Made by a program: the position numbers and the translations under genes. From DAOUJI01 sp965224415 (GTDB lineage Bacteria; Chloroflexota; Dehalococcoidia; Lucifugimonadales; JAGWBF01), in assembly GCA_965224415.1 (NCBI GenBank), contig CBDCZB010000001.1, positions 372,001 through 436,000 of the forward strand: a stretch of DNA of 64,000 bases, read 5' to 3'. The notes beneath the pieces were generated by a model, which saw only the letters and a list, made by a program, of their open reading frames with translations, was not told the origin of the DNA and ran no database searches. Shown here in pieces: positions 24,698 through 34,020 of this stretch. The first letter of the stretch is position 1, and each line of letters starts with the position of its first letter.

Positions 24698-27600
24698 TTG
24701 CCGCAACTGAAATTGCCGCCCCTGCCGGGGTCGGTCCGAACATACAGCCGGTTTGCGCCGGCTCTGTTGCTTCCCCTGATACTGGCTGTGGCCTTGGGGT
24801 TGCGCCTCTACGGAATAGGCTGGGATGACGGGTACGGCTTCCACCCCGACGAGCGCTCCCTATACATGCGCGCAGACTGCATGTTCCGGACGCTCACCGA
24901 CTCTCCTGGATACCTGGAGTGCAATCGGCCGTTCCCTAAGACCCAGCCGGGGCTCCCCAGCCTGCGCACGGCCTTGGACCCCGCTGAAAGCCCCCTGAAT
25001 CCCCACTGGTTTCCCCTGGGTTCCCTTCTGATATACACCGTCGTGCTTATCCGGGGGATATTCGAGCCCTTTACCGATCTGGGCTCTCTGCTGAGCATGG
25101 CATACATCGGGCGCTCCCTGGCCGTTGTGGCAGACGTGGGCACAGTGTTCATGGTCTACCTGCTGGGCAAGCGAATCTTCGACCGCAGGGCCGGACTGCT
25201 CGGAGCGGCGCTGGCGGCTCTGACCGTGGTCAGCATACAAAGCAGCCACTTCTATCGGCCTGAACCGTTCCTGGTATTCTTTGTCGGGGCGTCCTTTTGG
25301 GCCATGCTCCGCGCCGTGGAGCATGGGCGGCTCCGGGATTCCCTTCTGCTGGGAGTGTTCGTCGGTCTGACCTTCGCCATGAAGGTCTCGTCCCTACCGC
25401 TGGTCCTGCCGCTGATGATGGGCTATGGGTTTATTCTGGCCACCAACAAGGACGGGACGTGGGAGACTCCTTCCCCGGCCAAGCAGACCCAGGTGGTCGT
25501 CCACATCGTGTCAGCCGCCGCCGTGTCGGTGGTCGTGTTCTTCATTACGACTCCCTATGCCTTGCTGGATATGGTCACCTTCGTGGCCGACATCAGATAC
25601 CAGGCCGAGAATGTGGCGAGGACGGCGGGGATAGTCCCGTTCACGGTGCAGTATGTGGGAGCTCCGGCCTTCCTCTATGAGCTGCGGCAGACGACGATAT
25701 GGGGGTTCGGGCTTCCGCTGGGAATAGCCGCTTGGGGTGGGGTGGCCTATTGGCTTATCAGGGAAGCTATCGGGGCTTTGCGCGACGGGCGGATGAACAT
25801 AGGCGCCGCGATGCTGTTGGCCTGGGCGCTGCCCAACTTTATCCTGCTGGGTTTCTTCGAGACCAAATTCCTCAGGTACATCTTTCCTATTATGCCCTTT
25901 ATGGCCTTGCTGGGAGCGGGGATGCTGGTCGACCTAGCGGACCAGGCGCGCAGGCTGCGCGAGGCTGGTTGGGCTGCAGGGAACCGGCTCCGGAGGTCGT
26001 TGGCGCCGGCCGTCAGGTATGCGCCGCAAGCTGTGCTGGCTGTGACCGCGTTCATCGTGGTTGCGACCGCGGTTTTTGCACTGTCCTTCAGCCGGGTCTA
26101 TGCCTCTCCTCATCCCGCTGTACAGGCGTCGGAGTGGATTCATGAGAACCTTTCCCGCGACACCAACATCGTCACTGACAACCACTGGGACGAAGGCATT
26201 CCCAACCTGTACAGCTACAGGGTGCACGGCAATCAGATACCCATCTATGAGCCTGACTCGACCTCCAAGATGGAATCGATGTCCGAAATGCTCTCAAAGG
26301 GAGACTGGTTGGTCTTTTACAGCAACCGGACCTATGGCAGCGTGGCGCGTCTGCCCCAGCGATATCCGTTGAGCTCCCACTATTACCGGCTGCTGTTTTC
26401 CGGTGAGTTGGGGTACGAGCTGACGATGGAGTTTAGCTCCCATCCCAACCTTTTCGGATTAGCTTTCGTGGACGATCCCTTTGGGCGCGCGGGTTTGCCC
26501 GAGCCTAAGCTAATCAAGGAGTCGCCTCCGGCGCCGGTTACCTTCAACCTGGGCTATGCTGACGAAAACGTAATCAACTACGACCATCCTAGAGTCCTCA
26601 TGTTCCGGAACGTCGGAGGATATTCCAGCGACCGGGTTTTCGACTTGCTGCTGGGCGGTTTGGACCAAAGCATACTTTTGCCGGAAGAGCGGACACCGCC
26701 TCTTCATCTCGACGAGGGAGACAAAGCCACTCAACGAGAAGGTGGAACTTGGTCCGACATCATCAAGCGGGACAGCTGGACCAACGCGGTCCCCGTGCTG
26801 GCATGGCTGCTGCTGGTGGAAGTCATATACCTAGCGGCTCTGCCTCTGTCCGTGTTCATCTTCAAGTGGCTTCCTGACAGGGGTGTAGTCCTGGCCCGAG
26901 CTGTGGGAATCCTGGGCGTAGCCTACGTAGCGTGGTTGCTGGCTAGCCTGGAGTGGATGCACTTCTCCCGCTACTCGGCGCTTATTGGGCTGCTTGTAGT
27001 GGCGGCGTTGTCAGGTCTGACGTTAGCGTTTCGCTGGCGGGACTTCAAGGACTTCATAGTCAGCCACTGGCGTCTGCTGGCGATAGGAGAGGCGCTGTTT
27101 ATCGTCGCGTTCCTCTCCTTCGTAGCGATCAGGTGGGCAAACTCCGACCTGTGGCACTTGTACAGGGGCGGTGAGAAGCCTATGGACTTTGCGTACCTCA
27201 ACGCAGTCCTAAGGTCCAGTGTGATGCCCCCTTATGACCCCTGGTTCGCGGGCGGATACTTGAACTACTACTACTGGGGGCAGTTTATCGTCGCGACGCT
27301 GGTGAAGGCCACGGGGATTGTTCCATCGGTGGCCTACAACCTGGCCACGCCCCTGCTGTTCGCGCTGACCATCACCGGAGCGTACTCCATAGTTTTCAAT
27401 CTGGCCACCGGTTTCAAACGCGCAGCAGCGTCCTCCGCAGACTCAACCTCCCCACCGCCTGTCGGTGAGCTTCCCTCCGCAACCGCAGAGTCCTGGCGGG
27501 GCGGTTGGCGCAGACGTGTTCCGTGGCATGGCGTGGGAGCCGGGGTTTTGGCGGCGGCTTTCGTTGCCGTCATAGGCAACCTGGGCGTCATTGCTCAAGT

Positions 27601-29320
27601 TGTCAAGGGAGGTTGGAACACCATATTCCACGGCGCTCCCTACCCGTCGCTGACTTTCCTGGCGGACTTCTGGTACAGCAGCCGGATGATACCCGTGCTG
27701 GACGACGTGAGTCCGTCGGCCCTGACCTTCTGGATACCTGAGAAGTTCGGCAATTGGGTTGACATAAGCCCCCACATAACCGAGTTCCCCTTCTTCAGCT
27801 TCTTGTTCGCCGACTTGCACGCCCACATGATAGCCATACCCTTCACACTATTGGCCGTCGCTTTGGCGTTCAACCTTCTGCTGGGCATCAGGGACGGAGC
27901 TGTACGGCGTCTGTTGCCCGCCGCCGTATTTCTGGCCGTCTCCGTGGGGGCTTTGTGGGCCATCAACACATGGGACTACCCGACCTTCCTCCTTCTATCG
28001 GTCGGCTCGATGGCGCTTGGCGCATATCTCCGGCAAGGCCGGCCCTCCGAACGGGCCGTCATCTTCATCGGGGCGGCGGCGGTCGTGGGGCTGTTGAGCG
28101 TCCTGGCCTTCCTGCCATTCCACAACAACTACCATCCTTTCCCGACTGGGATCGTTGCCGCCAAGTGGCAGACTCCGCTGCTCAATTTCCTGGGCATACA
28201 TGGATTGTTCCTGTTCATATTGGGCAGCTTTCTGGTCTACGTTGCCTGGAACCCGGCTGCAATGTTCGCCAGGAGGCTGCTCAGCAGGGGCACCAACTCC
28301 TCCACCCTAGAGGTGCCCGGCGAGGCCGCTGAAGGCAGTATAGAGAAGTCCGGAGCCGGGCCTTGGTTTATATTGGGAGGCGGCGTTACGTTGCTGCTTT
28401 TCGTCTATACGGCCGTAACGGGATTCTGGGTGGCGGCGGTCATCGTTTTGTTCTTGGCAGCGCTGGTGTGGACTGTAGCCCGAATTCTCTGCGGGGACCG
28501 CGAGACCGCTCCCTACGTCGTCTTTCCCCTGGGGATGGCTGTGCTGGCTCTGCTCGTGGCCTTTGGGGTTGAGTTCGTCAGGGTGCAGGACGATATCGGC
28601 CGCATGAACACCCTGTTCAAGCACTATCTGGCCGTCTGGACGCTGCTGGCGATGGCATCCGCCTTCCTGTTGTGGAGGCTTGCGACCCGATCCGGGTTGA
28701 GCCTCCGCAGACCAAAATCGCTGTTGCGTTGGAGGGCAGTATGTGCGGGCGCCGTCCTGTTACTGCTTGCCTCCAGCATGATGTATCCGGTCCTGGGCAC
28801 GTGGCACCGCATAGGAGACCGTTTCCTCACGGAGGACAGGACTCTGGACGGGGCGGCGTACATGGAAAAGGCCATGCACTGGGACCAAGACCAACTGCTG
28901 GTCCTGGACTGGGACTATCAGGCCATCAGGGGACTCCAGGACAGAATTCAAGGCTCGCCGGTGATTCTGGAGGCGTGGACTCCCCAATACAGATGGGGGG
29001 CGCGCTTCTCCATATACACGGGGCTTCCAGCCGTCGTGGGCTGGGGATGGCACCAGGAACAGCAGAGGATGGAGTACCGGGAGACCGTGCTGCAACGCGT
29101 GTCTCACGTAGATGAGATATACACGACTACGAACAATCGGCGGGCCTTGGAACTGATGGAGCAATACGAGGTCGAGTACATCGTCGTTGGGCAACTTGAA
29201 GAGGTCTACTATCCGGAGGCGGGCCTGGAGAAGTTTACCCGTTTCGAAGAGGAAGGCCTGACAGAAGTCTGGTACGAGAATCCTGGGGTCAAGGTCTACC
29301 GCGCCCTGTGGTATAATTAG
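24698..29320 (+). CDS. Giant membrane protein: GT39-like glycosyltransferase fused to DUF2298
   Basis: 1540 residues with more than 20 predicted membrane segments. The N-terminal half resembles dolichol-phosphate-mannosyltransferase-type GT-C enzymes: a first membrane helix, then GYGFHPDERSLY with D51-E52, the acidic pair expected for a GT-C active site. The C-terminal half from about residue 700 fits DUF2298 ('YYY' family). It has NYYYWGQF near 855-862, SFLFADLHAHMIAIPF, AINTWDYPTF, RMNTLFKHYLAVW, and EAWTPQYRWGARFSIYTGLP. DUF2298 proteins are typical of Chloroflexota and archaea; their reaction is not established. The TTG start has no good ribosome site, so the start is uncertain. Confidence 0.85.
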   Translation: MPQLKLPPLPGSVRTYSRFAPALLLPLILAVALGLRLYGIGWDDGYGFHPDERSLYMRADCMFRTLTDSPGYLECNRPFPKTQPGLPSLRTALDPAESPLNPHWFPLGSLLIYTVVLIRGIFEPFTDLGSLLSMAYIGRSLAVVADVGTVFMVYLLGKRIFDRRAGLLGAALAALTVVSIQSSHFYRPEPFLVFFVGASFWAMLRAVEHGRLRDSLLLGVFVGLTFAMKVSSLPLVLPLMMGYGFILATNKDGTWETPSPAKQTQVVVHIVSAAAVSVVVFFITTPYALLDMVTFVADIRYQAENVARTAGIVPFTVQYVGAPAFLYELRQTTIWGFGLPLGIAAWGGVAYWLIREAIGALRDGRMNIGAAMLLAWALPNFILLGFFETKFLRYIFPIMPFMALLGAGMLVDLADQARRLREAGWAAGNRLRRSLAPAVRYAPQAVLAVTAFIVVATAVFALSFSRVYASPHPAVQASEWIHENLSRDTNIVTDNHWDEGIPNLYSYRVHGNQIPIYEPDSTSKMESMSEMLSKGDWLVFYSNRTYGSVARLPQRYPLSSHYYRLLFSGELGYELTMEFSSHPNLFGLAFVDDPFGRAGLPEPKLIKESPPAPVTFNLGYADENVINYDHPRVLMFRNVGGYSSDRVFDLLLGGLDQSILLPEERTPPLHLDEGDKATQREGGTWSDIIKRDSWTNAVPVLAWLLLVEVIYLAALPLSVFIFKWLPDRGVVLARAVGILGVAYVAWLLASLEWMHFSRYSALIGLLVVAALSGLTLAFRWRDFKDFIVSHWRLLAIGEALFIVAFLSFVAIRWANSDLWHLYRGGEKPMDFAYLNAVLRSSVMPPYDPWFAGGYLNYYYWGQFIVATLVKATGIVPSVAYNLATPLLFALTITGAYSIVFNLATGFKRAAASSADSTSPPPVGELPSATAESWRGGWRRRVPWHGVGAGVLAAAFVAVIGNLGVIAQVVKGGWNTIFHGAPYPSLTFLADFWYSSRMIPVLDDVSPSALTFWIPEKFGNWVDISPHITEFPFFSFLFADLHAHMIAIPFTLLAVALAFNLLLGIRDGAVRRLLPAAVFLAVSVGALWAINTWDYPTFLLLSVGSMALGAYLRQGRPSERAVIFIGAAAVVGLLSVLAFLPFHNNYHPFPTGIVAAKWQTPLLNFLGIHGLFLFILGSFLVYVAWNPAAMFARRLLSRGTNSSTLEVPGEAAEGSIEKSGAGPWFILGGGVTLLLFVYTAVTGFWVAAVIVLFLAALVWTVARILCGDRETAPYVVFPLGMAVLALLVAFGVEFVRVQDDIGRMNTLFKHYLAVWTLLAMASAFLLWRLATRSGLSLRRPKSLLRWRAVCAGAVLLLLASSMMYPVLGTWHRIGDRFLTEDRTLDGAAYMEKAMHWDQDQLLVLDWDYQAIRGLQDRIQGSPVILEAWTPQYRWGARFSIYTGLPAVVGWGWHQEQQRMEYRETVLQRVSHVDEIYTTTNNRRALELMEQYEVEYIVVGQLEEVYYPEAGLEKFTRFEEEGLTEVWYENPGVKVYRALWYN

Positions 29321-29397
29321 CCCGGCTCGCGGCCCGCTCCGCTCACCATGGGCCGTTTCTCTGCAGCCAGCGGGAATCAACCTTAGGAGGGAACGCC

Positions 29398-30294
29398 ATG
29401 GCCAGCCCTCAACTGGAAGAAATTCTCCAGCAACTCCGCAATCGCCCCACCACCGACAGCACGAACATCGATGACTCACGAGCTCTGTCCGATGCCCGTA
29501 AAGACCTGTTTCCTCTCGGACCGGACGTAAAGGTCAACCGGGTTTCGGCAGGAGGAGTCCCGGCGGAGTGGATAGCTTATGAAGGGAACCCGCCCAACGC
29601 CGCGCTGCTGTATCTTCATGGGGGCGGATACGTGCAGGGTTCCATGAGGAGCCACCGCTCCACGATATCCTGGATAGCCAAGGCGGCAGGAATCTGTGCG
29701 CTGGGCCTCGAATACCGCCTGGCCCCTGAGAGCCAGTTTCCGGCGGCGGTGGAAGACTCGGTGGCGGCGTACAGTTGGCTGCTGTCTACAGGTCATCTGC
29801 CCTCTAAAATGGCCATTGCCGGCGATTCGGCCGGCGGCGGTCTGACCCTTTCCACATTGATAGCTCTGCGGTACTACGGGCTTCCCATGCCCGCGGCGGG
29901 AGTTTGCATCTCTCCGTGGACGGACTTGACCCAGTCGGGAGACTCGATGAAGACCAATGCGGAGTCGGACCCGACGGTAAGCAAGGAGCGGTTGGATGAC
30001 ATGGCGGGCCTCTACTACGGTTCCGCCAATCCGGAGGCGCCGTTGGCGTCGCCCCTGTTCGCCGACCTGACAGGGCTGCCGCCGCTGTTGGTGCAAGTGG
30101 GTTCCATCGAGACCTTGCTGGACGATTCGACACGGCTGGTGGAAAAGGCAAAGGCGTCGGGGGTTGACGCCACCCTGGAGGTGTGGGACGACATGCCCCA
30201 CGTCTGGCACAACTGGGCGCCCGTTTTGCCAGAGGCGCAGCAGGCAGTGGACAGCATCGGAGAGTTTCTGCGACAGCGTATGAACGGCGGTTAA
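29398..30294 (+). CDS. Alpha/beta hydrolase, hormone-sensitive-lipase (HSL/family IV) type
   Basis: 298 residues; AGGAGGG before the ATG. HGGGY at 74-78 forms the oxyanion hole, and the nucleophile S144 is in AGDSAGG. A late Asp in the IETLLDDS region and the His in MPHVWHNW complete the triad. These enzymes hydrolyse short-chain esters, lactones or carbamates; the natural substrate is unknown. Confidence 0.9.
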   Translation: MASPQLEEILQQLRNRPTTDSTNIDDSRALSDARKDLFPLGPDVKVNRVSAGGVPAEWIAYEGNPPNAALLYLHGGGYVQGSMRSHRSTISWIAKAAGICALGLEYRLAPESQFPAAVEDSVAAYSWLLSTGHLPSKMAIAGDSAGGGLTLSTLIALRYYGLPMPAAGVCISPWTDLTQSGDSMKTNAESDPTVSKERLDDMAGLYYGSANPEAPLASPLFADLTGLPPLLVQVGSIETLLDDSTRLVEKAKASGVDATLEVWDDMPHVWHNWAPVLPEAQQAVDSIGEFLRQRMNGG

Positions 30295-30317
30295 ACCCTG
30301 TTTGGAATCGAAATAAA

Positions 30318-30352
30318 AGAGCAGGCCGTGGTTTCGTTCACCGGCCTGCTCT
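30318..30352. terminator. Hairpin between the esterase and the CoA-transferase operon
   Basis: AGAGCAGGCCG, 13-nt loop, CGGCCTGCTCT: a perfect 11-bp stem. On the plus strand it is followed by AAAACG, so it lacks a U-run. On the minus strand it is followed by TTTTATTT. As a plus-strand signal it may still mark the 3' end of the esterase mRNA. Confidence 0.5.
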
Positions 30353-30387
30353 AAAACGTCAGCGTATGTGAGGAAACCGGAAAAACC

Positions 30388-31614
30388 ATGCACCCAGGCG
30401 CTCTCGACGGAATCAAAGCGCTGGAGATATGCTCCTTCGTCGCCGGACCCTACTGCGGCAAACTGCTTGCCGACATGGGCGCCGATGTCATCAAAGTGGA
30501 GCCGCCCGATGGAGGGGACGTTGCCCGTTCCCGCGGCCCCTTTTTCAACGGCTCCCCGGGGCAAGACAACAGCTTCCTGTTCATCTATTTGAACAACAAC
30601 AAGCGGGGAATCACTCTGGACATAGCCGCCGCCAAGGGGCGGGAGATATTGCACCGGTTGTTGAGCCAGGTGGACATGGTGATAGAGGACCTGCCCTTGG
30701 CCCAAGCGGAGACGGCGGGCATAGACCCGGCCAGCCTACGGGAAGAATTTCCGTCGTTGGTCTGCACTTCGATAACGCCCTTTGGCCGGTCCGGTCCATA
30801 CAAAGACTACAAGGCCTACTATCTCAACAACTACCACTCCGGCGGCGACGGCTGGATGCTTCCCGGCGGAAGACTGGCCGACCGCCTGTATCCAGATCGT
30901 GAACCCATAAAGATCGGCGGCTACATCGGCGAGTACCAGGTGGGGCTGGGCGCTGCCCTGGCCTCCGTGGCTGCGATTCTGAGTCGGACGATGGACGGCG
31001 AAGGACGCCACGTGGACGTGTCGGCCCAGGAGATCCTCATCAATCTCAACGCCGCCGACTTTTGCCAGTGGCCCGACCGGGGATACATTGAAGACCGCCG
31101 ACACCGGCATCTGTACCAGTATATTGGGGGCCTTTACAAGTGCAAAGACGGCTATTGGGAGATGCTTCTCCCTGCCCAGCGTCAATGGGAGGGGTTGCTC
31201 CGGGTTATGGGAGACCCGGAGTGGGCCAAAGACGAGAAGTACGCCGACCATGACTCTCGCATCGCCCGACGCTTCGAGATTGACGACCTGGTGGAAGACT
31301 GGGCCATGAACCATACCAGGGACGAGATATACCATTGGCTGCAAACTGAGGGCTGCGCAGCCGGTCCGGTCTACACGATGGAAGAGATGCTCGCTGACCC
31401 ACAGATGGAGCACCGAGGGTTTTACGCCGATATGGCGCATCCTGTCTTAGGGAACTATCGAGCGCCCGGCTCTCCTGGCCTGTTCTCTGAGACTCCGTCG
31501 GTCAACCGGAGCCCAGCTCCCCAACTGGGCCAGCACAACATGGATGTCTACGGCGGGCTTCTGGGTTACGACCCCAGGCAAATCGTCCGGCTTAAACAGA
31601 CAGAGGTTATCTAA
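30388..31614 (+). CDS. CaiB/BaiF (family III) CoA-transferase 1
   Basis: 408 residues. The family N-terminus 'ALEICSFVAGPYCGKLLADMGADVIKVEPPDGGD' is typical, as are NNNKRGITLDI, the TSITPFGRSGPY segment and GEGRHVDVSAQE. Family III enzymes move CoA between carboxylic acids through an Asp-bound anhydride. It leads a same-strand run of four CaiB and two MaoC genes with gaps of 33 nt or less. Confidence 0.93.
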   Translation: MHPGALDGIKALEICSFVAGPYCGKLLADMGADVIKVEPPDGGDVARSRGPFFNGSPGQDNSFLFIYLNNNKRGITLDIAAAKGREILHRLLSQVDMVIEDLPLAQAETAGIDPASLREEFPSLVCTSITPFGRSGPYKDYKAYYLNNYHSGGDGWMLPGGRLADRLYPDREPIKIGGYIGEYQVGLGAALASVAAILSRTMDGEGRHVDVSAQEILINLNAADFCQWPDRGYIEDRRHRHLYQYIGGLYKCKDGYWEMLLPAQRQWEGLLRVMGDPEWAKDEKYADHDSRIARRFEIDDLVEDWAMNHTRDEIYHWLQTEGCAAGPVYTMEEMLADPQMEHRGFYADMAHPVLGNYRAPGSPGLFSETPSVNRSPAPQLGQHNMDVYGGLLGYDPRQIVRLKQTEVI

Positions 31615-31620
31615 GCCTTG

Positions 31621-32817
31621 ATGAACAGCCTTCCTCTGAAAAATGTGCGAGTCGCCGACTTCACATGGGCCGCAGCCGGTCCCTACAGCACTTTGCTGCT
31701 GGCCTCTTTGGGCGCCGAGGTGATAAAGATAGCCTCAGCGAGGGCCAGGGGGGGCTTCCCGCAGAGACGTGCAGCCCAAGTGGACCGCTACCTGAACTAT
31801 GGGAAACTGGGGCTGACCTTGAATCTCCAGGCGCCCGACGGGGCAGACCTGGCCCGCAAGCTGATTTCCGTTTGCGACGTGGTAATGGAGAACTTCCGGC
31901 CAGGCACCATGGAGCGTTTCGGACTCAGCTACGCCGAGTTGTCTCGAATGAAGCCCGACTTGGTGATGGTGTCATCGTCGTCATTGGGTTCCGAGGGCCC
32001 TTACTCCAAGTATGTAGGATTCGCACCTATATTTGGGACGATGGGCGGCTGGTCTCAAGTGACGGGATATTCCGATGGGATACCCTCCGAGCTGCGTCTG
32101 GTGGTTGATTACACGGCAGGGCAAGCCGCGGCGTACTCGGCGTTGGCCGCTGTGTACCACGCCCGCGCCACCGGGAAGGGCCAGTACATAGACATGGCTT
32201 CCAGGGACGTTGCGACGGCGATGGTCGGCGAGCACGTGCTGGACGCCGATCTGAACGGCGCCGACTCGGAAATGAACGCCAATCCGCGCACTGGAAACAG
32301 GGACAGCATCATGGCGCCCCACGGGGCGTATCGTTGCGCGGGAGAGGACGCCTGGATTACCATAGCCGTGGCGACTCAGGAGGAATGGGAAGGGTTGTGC
32401 AGGGCCGCCGGGAAAGAAGCCTGGCTGGCCGACGCCAGATTCGCCGATCAGAACCTCCGATGGGAGAACCAGGACGCTCTGGATGCGCTGTTGGGAGAAT
32501 GGGCCGCCGGACATGACCCGTTCGATCTCATGGCGACGCTCCAGCGGGAAGGAGTGGCGGCCGCTCCCTCGTACAGCGCTAGGGACCTGTTCGAGGACCC
32601 GCACCTGAAAGCACGGGCCTTTTCCCAACGGATAGCCGACAACGACGGGGACGAATACACGATAATCAGGACGCCCTACATGCTGGACGGGAAAAGGCCA
32701 GAAGCCTCCCGCCACGCGCCTTTTCCGGGCGAGGACAACCGACCCATACTGGAGGGGCTGCTGGGAATTTCACCCGACGACGTGGACCGGCTGATAGAGG
32801 CGGGGGCGGTCAGCTAG
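31621..32817 (+). CDS. CaiB/BaiF (family III) CoA-transferase 2
   Basis: 398 residues from the ATG at 31621 (a TTG directly before it is also in frame). Motifs: VRVADFTWAAAGPYSTLLLASLGAEVIKI, YGKLGLTLNLQ, ENFRPGTMERFGL, SSSSLGSEGPYSKY and GKGQYIDMASRD. The FTWA variant in the first helix recalls subunits that pair as heteromers (inference). It starts 6 nt after the first copy. Confidence 0.92.
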   Translation: MNSLPLKNVRVADFTWAAAGPYSTLLLASLGAEVIKIASARARGGFPQRRAAQVDRYLNYGKLGLTLNLQAPDGADLARKLISVCDVVMENFRPGTMERFGLSYAELSRMKPDLVMVSSSSLGSEGPYSKYVGFAPIFGTMGGWSQVTGYSDGIPSELRLVVDYTAGQAAAYSALAAVYHARATGKGQYIDMASRDVATAMVGEHVLDADLNGADSEMNANPRTGNRDSIMAPHGAYRCAGEDAWITIAVATQEEWEGLCRAAGKEAWLADARFADQNLRWENQDALDALLGEWAAGHDPFDLMATLQREGVAAAPSYSARDLFEDPHLKARAFSQRIADNDGDEYTIIRTPYMLDGKRPEASRHAPFPGEDNRPILEGLLGISPDDVDRLIEAGAVS

Positions 32818-32835
32818 AACCGGAGGCCGAACAAC

Positions 32836-33987
32836 ATGGCGACTTCAGACCAGGGTTCATACGGGCATATTACTCAAGAGGGCATCGACAGGATAAAGGC
32901 ACGGCTGGGCGTCTACTACCACGGCATTAGGCATGTGGGAGAGATAACCGCCGACGCCATTCGCACCTACGCCACGGGCATGGGTGAGCGCAATCCCCTC
33001 TACTGGGACGAGAATTACGGCAAGTCCACCGATTACGGCTCGGTGATTGGAACTCCACTGTTCTTGTGGACCGTCCGCGCGCCCACCGCGACGAACCTGG
33101 GCGGCCTCCCTGGCGTGCACAGCTTCTACGGCGGCTCGGAGTGGGAATATTGCCAGCCCGTCCGGCCCGGCGACATTATCAGCGCTTCCTACCGTCCTCA
33201 TGATGTCGTGGAGAAGTCCAGCCAGTACGCCGGCCACATGGCCATCCAATACGCCCAGACCCTCTACGTGAACCAGCACGGACAAGCTGTAGCCAATGCC
33301 AAAGCCTGGAGCATCCGCACCGAGCGGCAAGCCGCCCGGGAGCGGGACCGTTTCAAGGGAGTGGAGAAGCCCAAGTACACGGAAGAAGAGCTTCAGACCA
33401 TCTGGGACGCCTACCAGAATGAGGAAATACGAGGCGCCGAGCCTCGCTACTGGGAGGACGTGCAGGAGGGGGAGAAGTTTCCGGGGGTAGTGCGCGGTCC
33501 GTTGAGGGTGGTGGAGATAATCTTCGGTGCGGGCCGATTCGACGCCTTCAATACGGGCGTAGGCGCCAGCCCTGGGGGCAACCACTACTATCGCTGGAGC
33601 GCTTTCCGTAAGCATAGCTCATTCGCCGAGCCGGACCCGGAGACGGGTGTGCCTGACCATCCCCACCGAGGCCATTGGGAAGACACCATGGCCAAAATCA
33701 TCGCCCTGCCCGGCATCTATGACCTGGGTCCGCAGAGGGGTTCCTGGCTGGGGCAGGTGGTCACCAACTGGATGAGCGACCACGCCTATGTACGCAAGTA
33801 TTACCACGACCTTCGCCGCTTCAACATCGAGGGAGACACGACCTGGGTCGAGGGTGAAGTCGTGCGGAAGTGGATAGAGGGCGACCTCCACATTATCGAG
33901 ACACGGAGCTCATGTCAGAACCAGCGAGGAGAACCGACGGGCAACTGCCGCATGGAGGTTGTGCTGCCCTCCAGGGGAATCCAGTAA
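32836..33987 (+). CDS. Double-hotdog MaoC-like acyl-CoA dehydratase 1
   Basis: 383 residues, about twice a single hotdog. The N-terminal half has GERNPLYWDENYGKST, the FAS1-dehydratase-like NPL..D motif in which the usual catalytic His position is Tyr. The C-terminal half has EGEKFPGVVRGPLRVVE, HWEDTMAKIIALPGIYDLGPQR, and VTNWMSDHAYVRKY. It probably hydrates or dehydrates an acyl-CoA made by the adjacent CoA-transferases; the substrate is unknown. GGAGG lies upstream of the ATG. Confidence 0.88.
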   Translation: MATSDQGSYGHITQEGIDRIKARLGVYYHGIRHVGEITADAIRTYATGMGERNPLYWDENYGKSTDYGSVIGTPLFLWTVRAPTATNLGGLPGVHSFYGGSEWEYCQPVRPGDIISASYRPHDVVEKSSQYAGHMAIQYAQTLYVNQHGQAVANAKAWSIRTERQAARERDRFKGVEKPKYTEEELQTIWDAYQNEEIRGAEPRYWEDVQEGEKFPGVVRGPLRVVEIIFGAGRFDAFNTGVGASPGGNHYYRWSAFRKHSSFAEPDPETGVPDHPHRGHWEDTMAKIIALPGIYDLGPQRGSWLGQVVTNWMSDHAYVRKYYHDLRRFNIEGDTTWVEGEVVRKWIEGDLHIIETRSSCQNQRGEPTGNCRMEVVLPSRGIQ

Positions 33988-34020
33988 GAAAACAAGCCTT
34001 GAACTGAAGGAACACTGTCA

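Noticed and set aside
30318..30352. A clear rho-independent terminator on the plus strand
   Set aside because: The stem is perfect but it is followed by AAAACG and not a U-run; kept only as a hairpin with modest confidence.
29476..30705. A 409-residue open frame on the minus strand
   Set aside because: It lies antisense to the esterase, which has full catalytic motifs, and its own translation has no family features.
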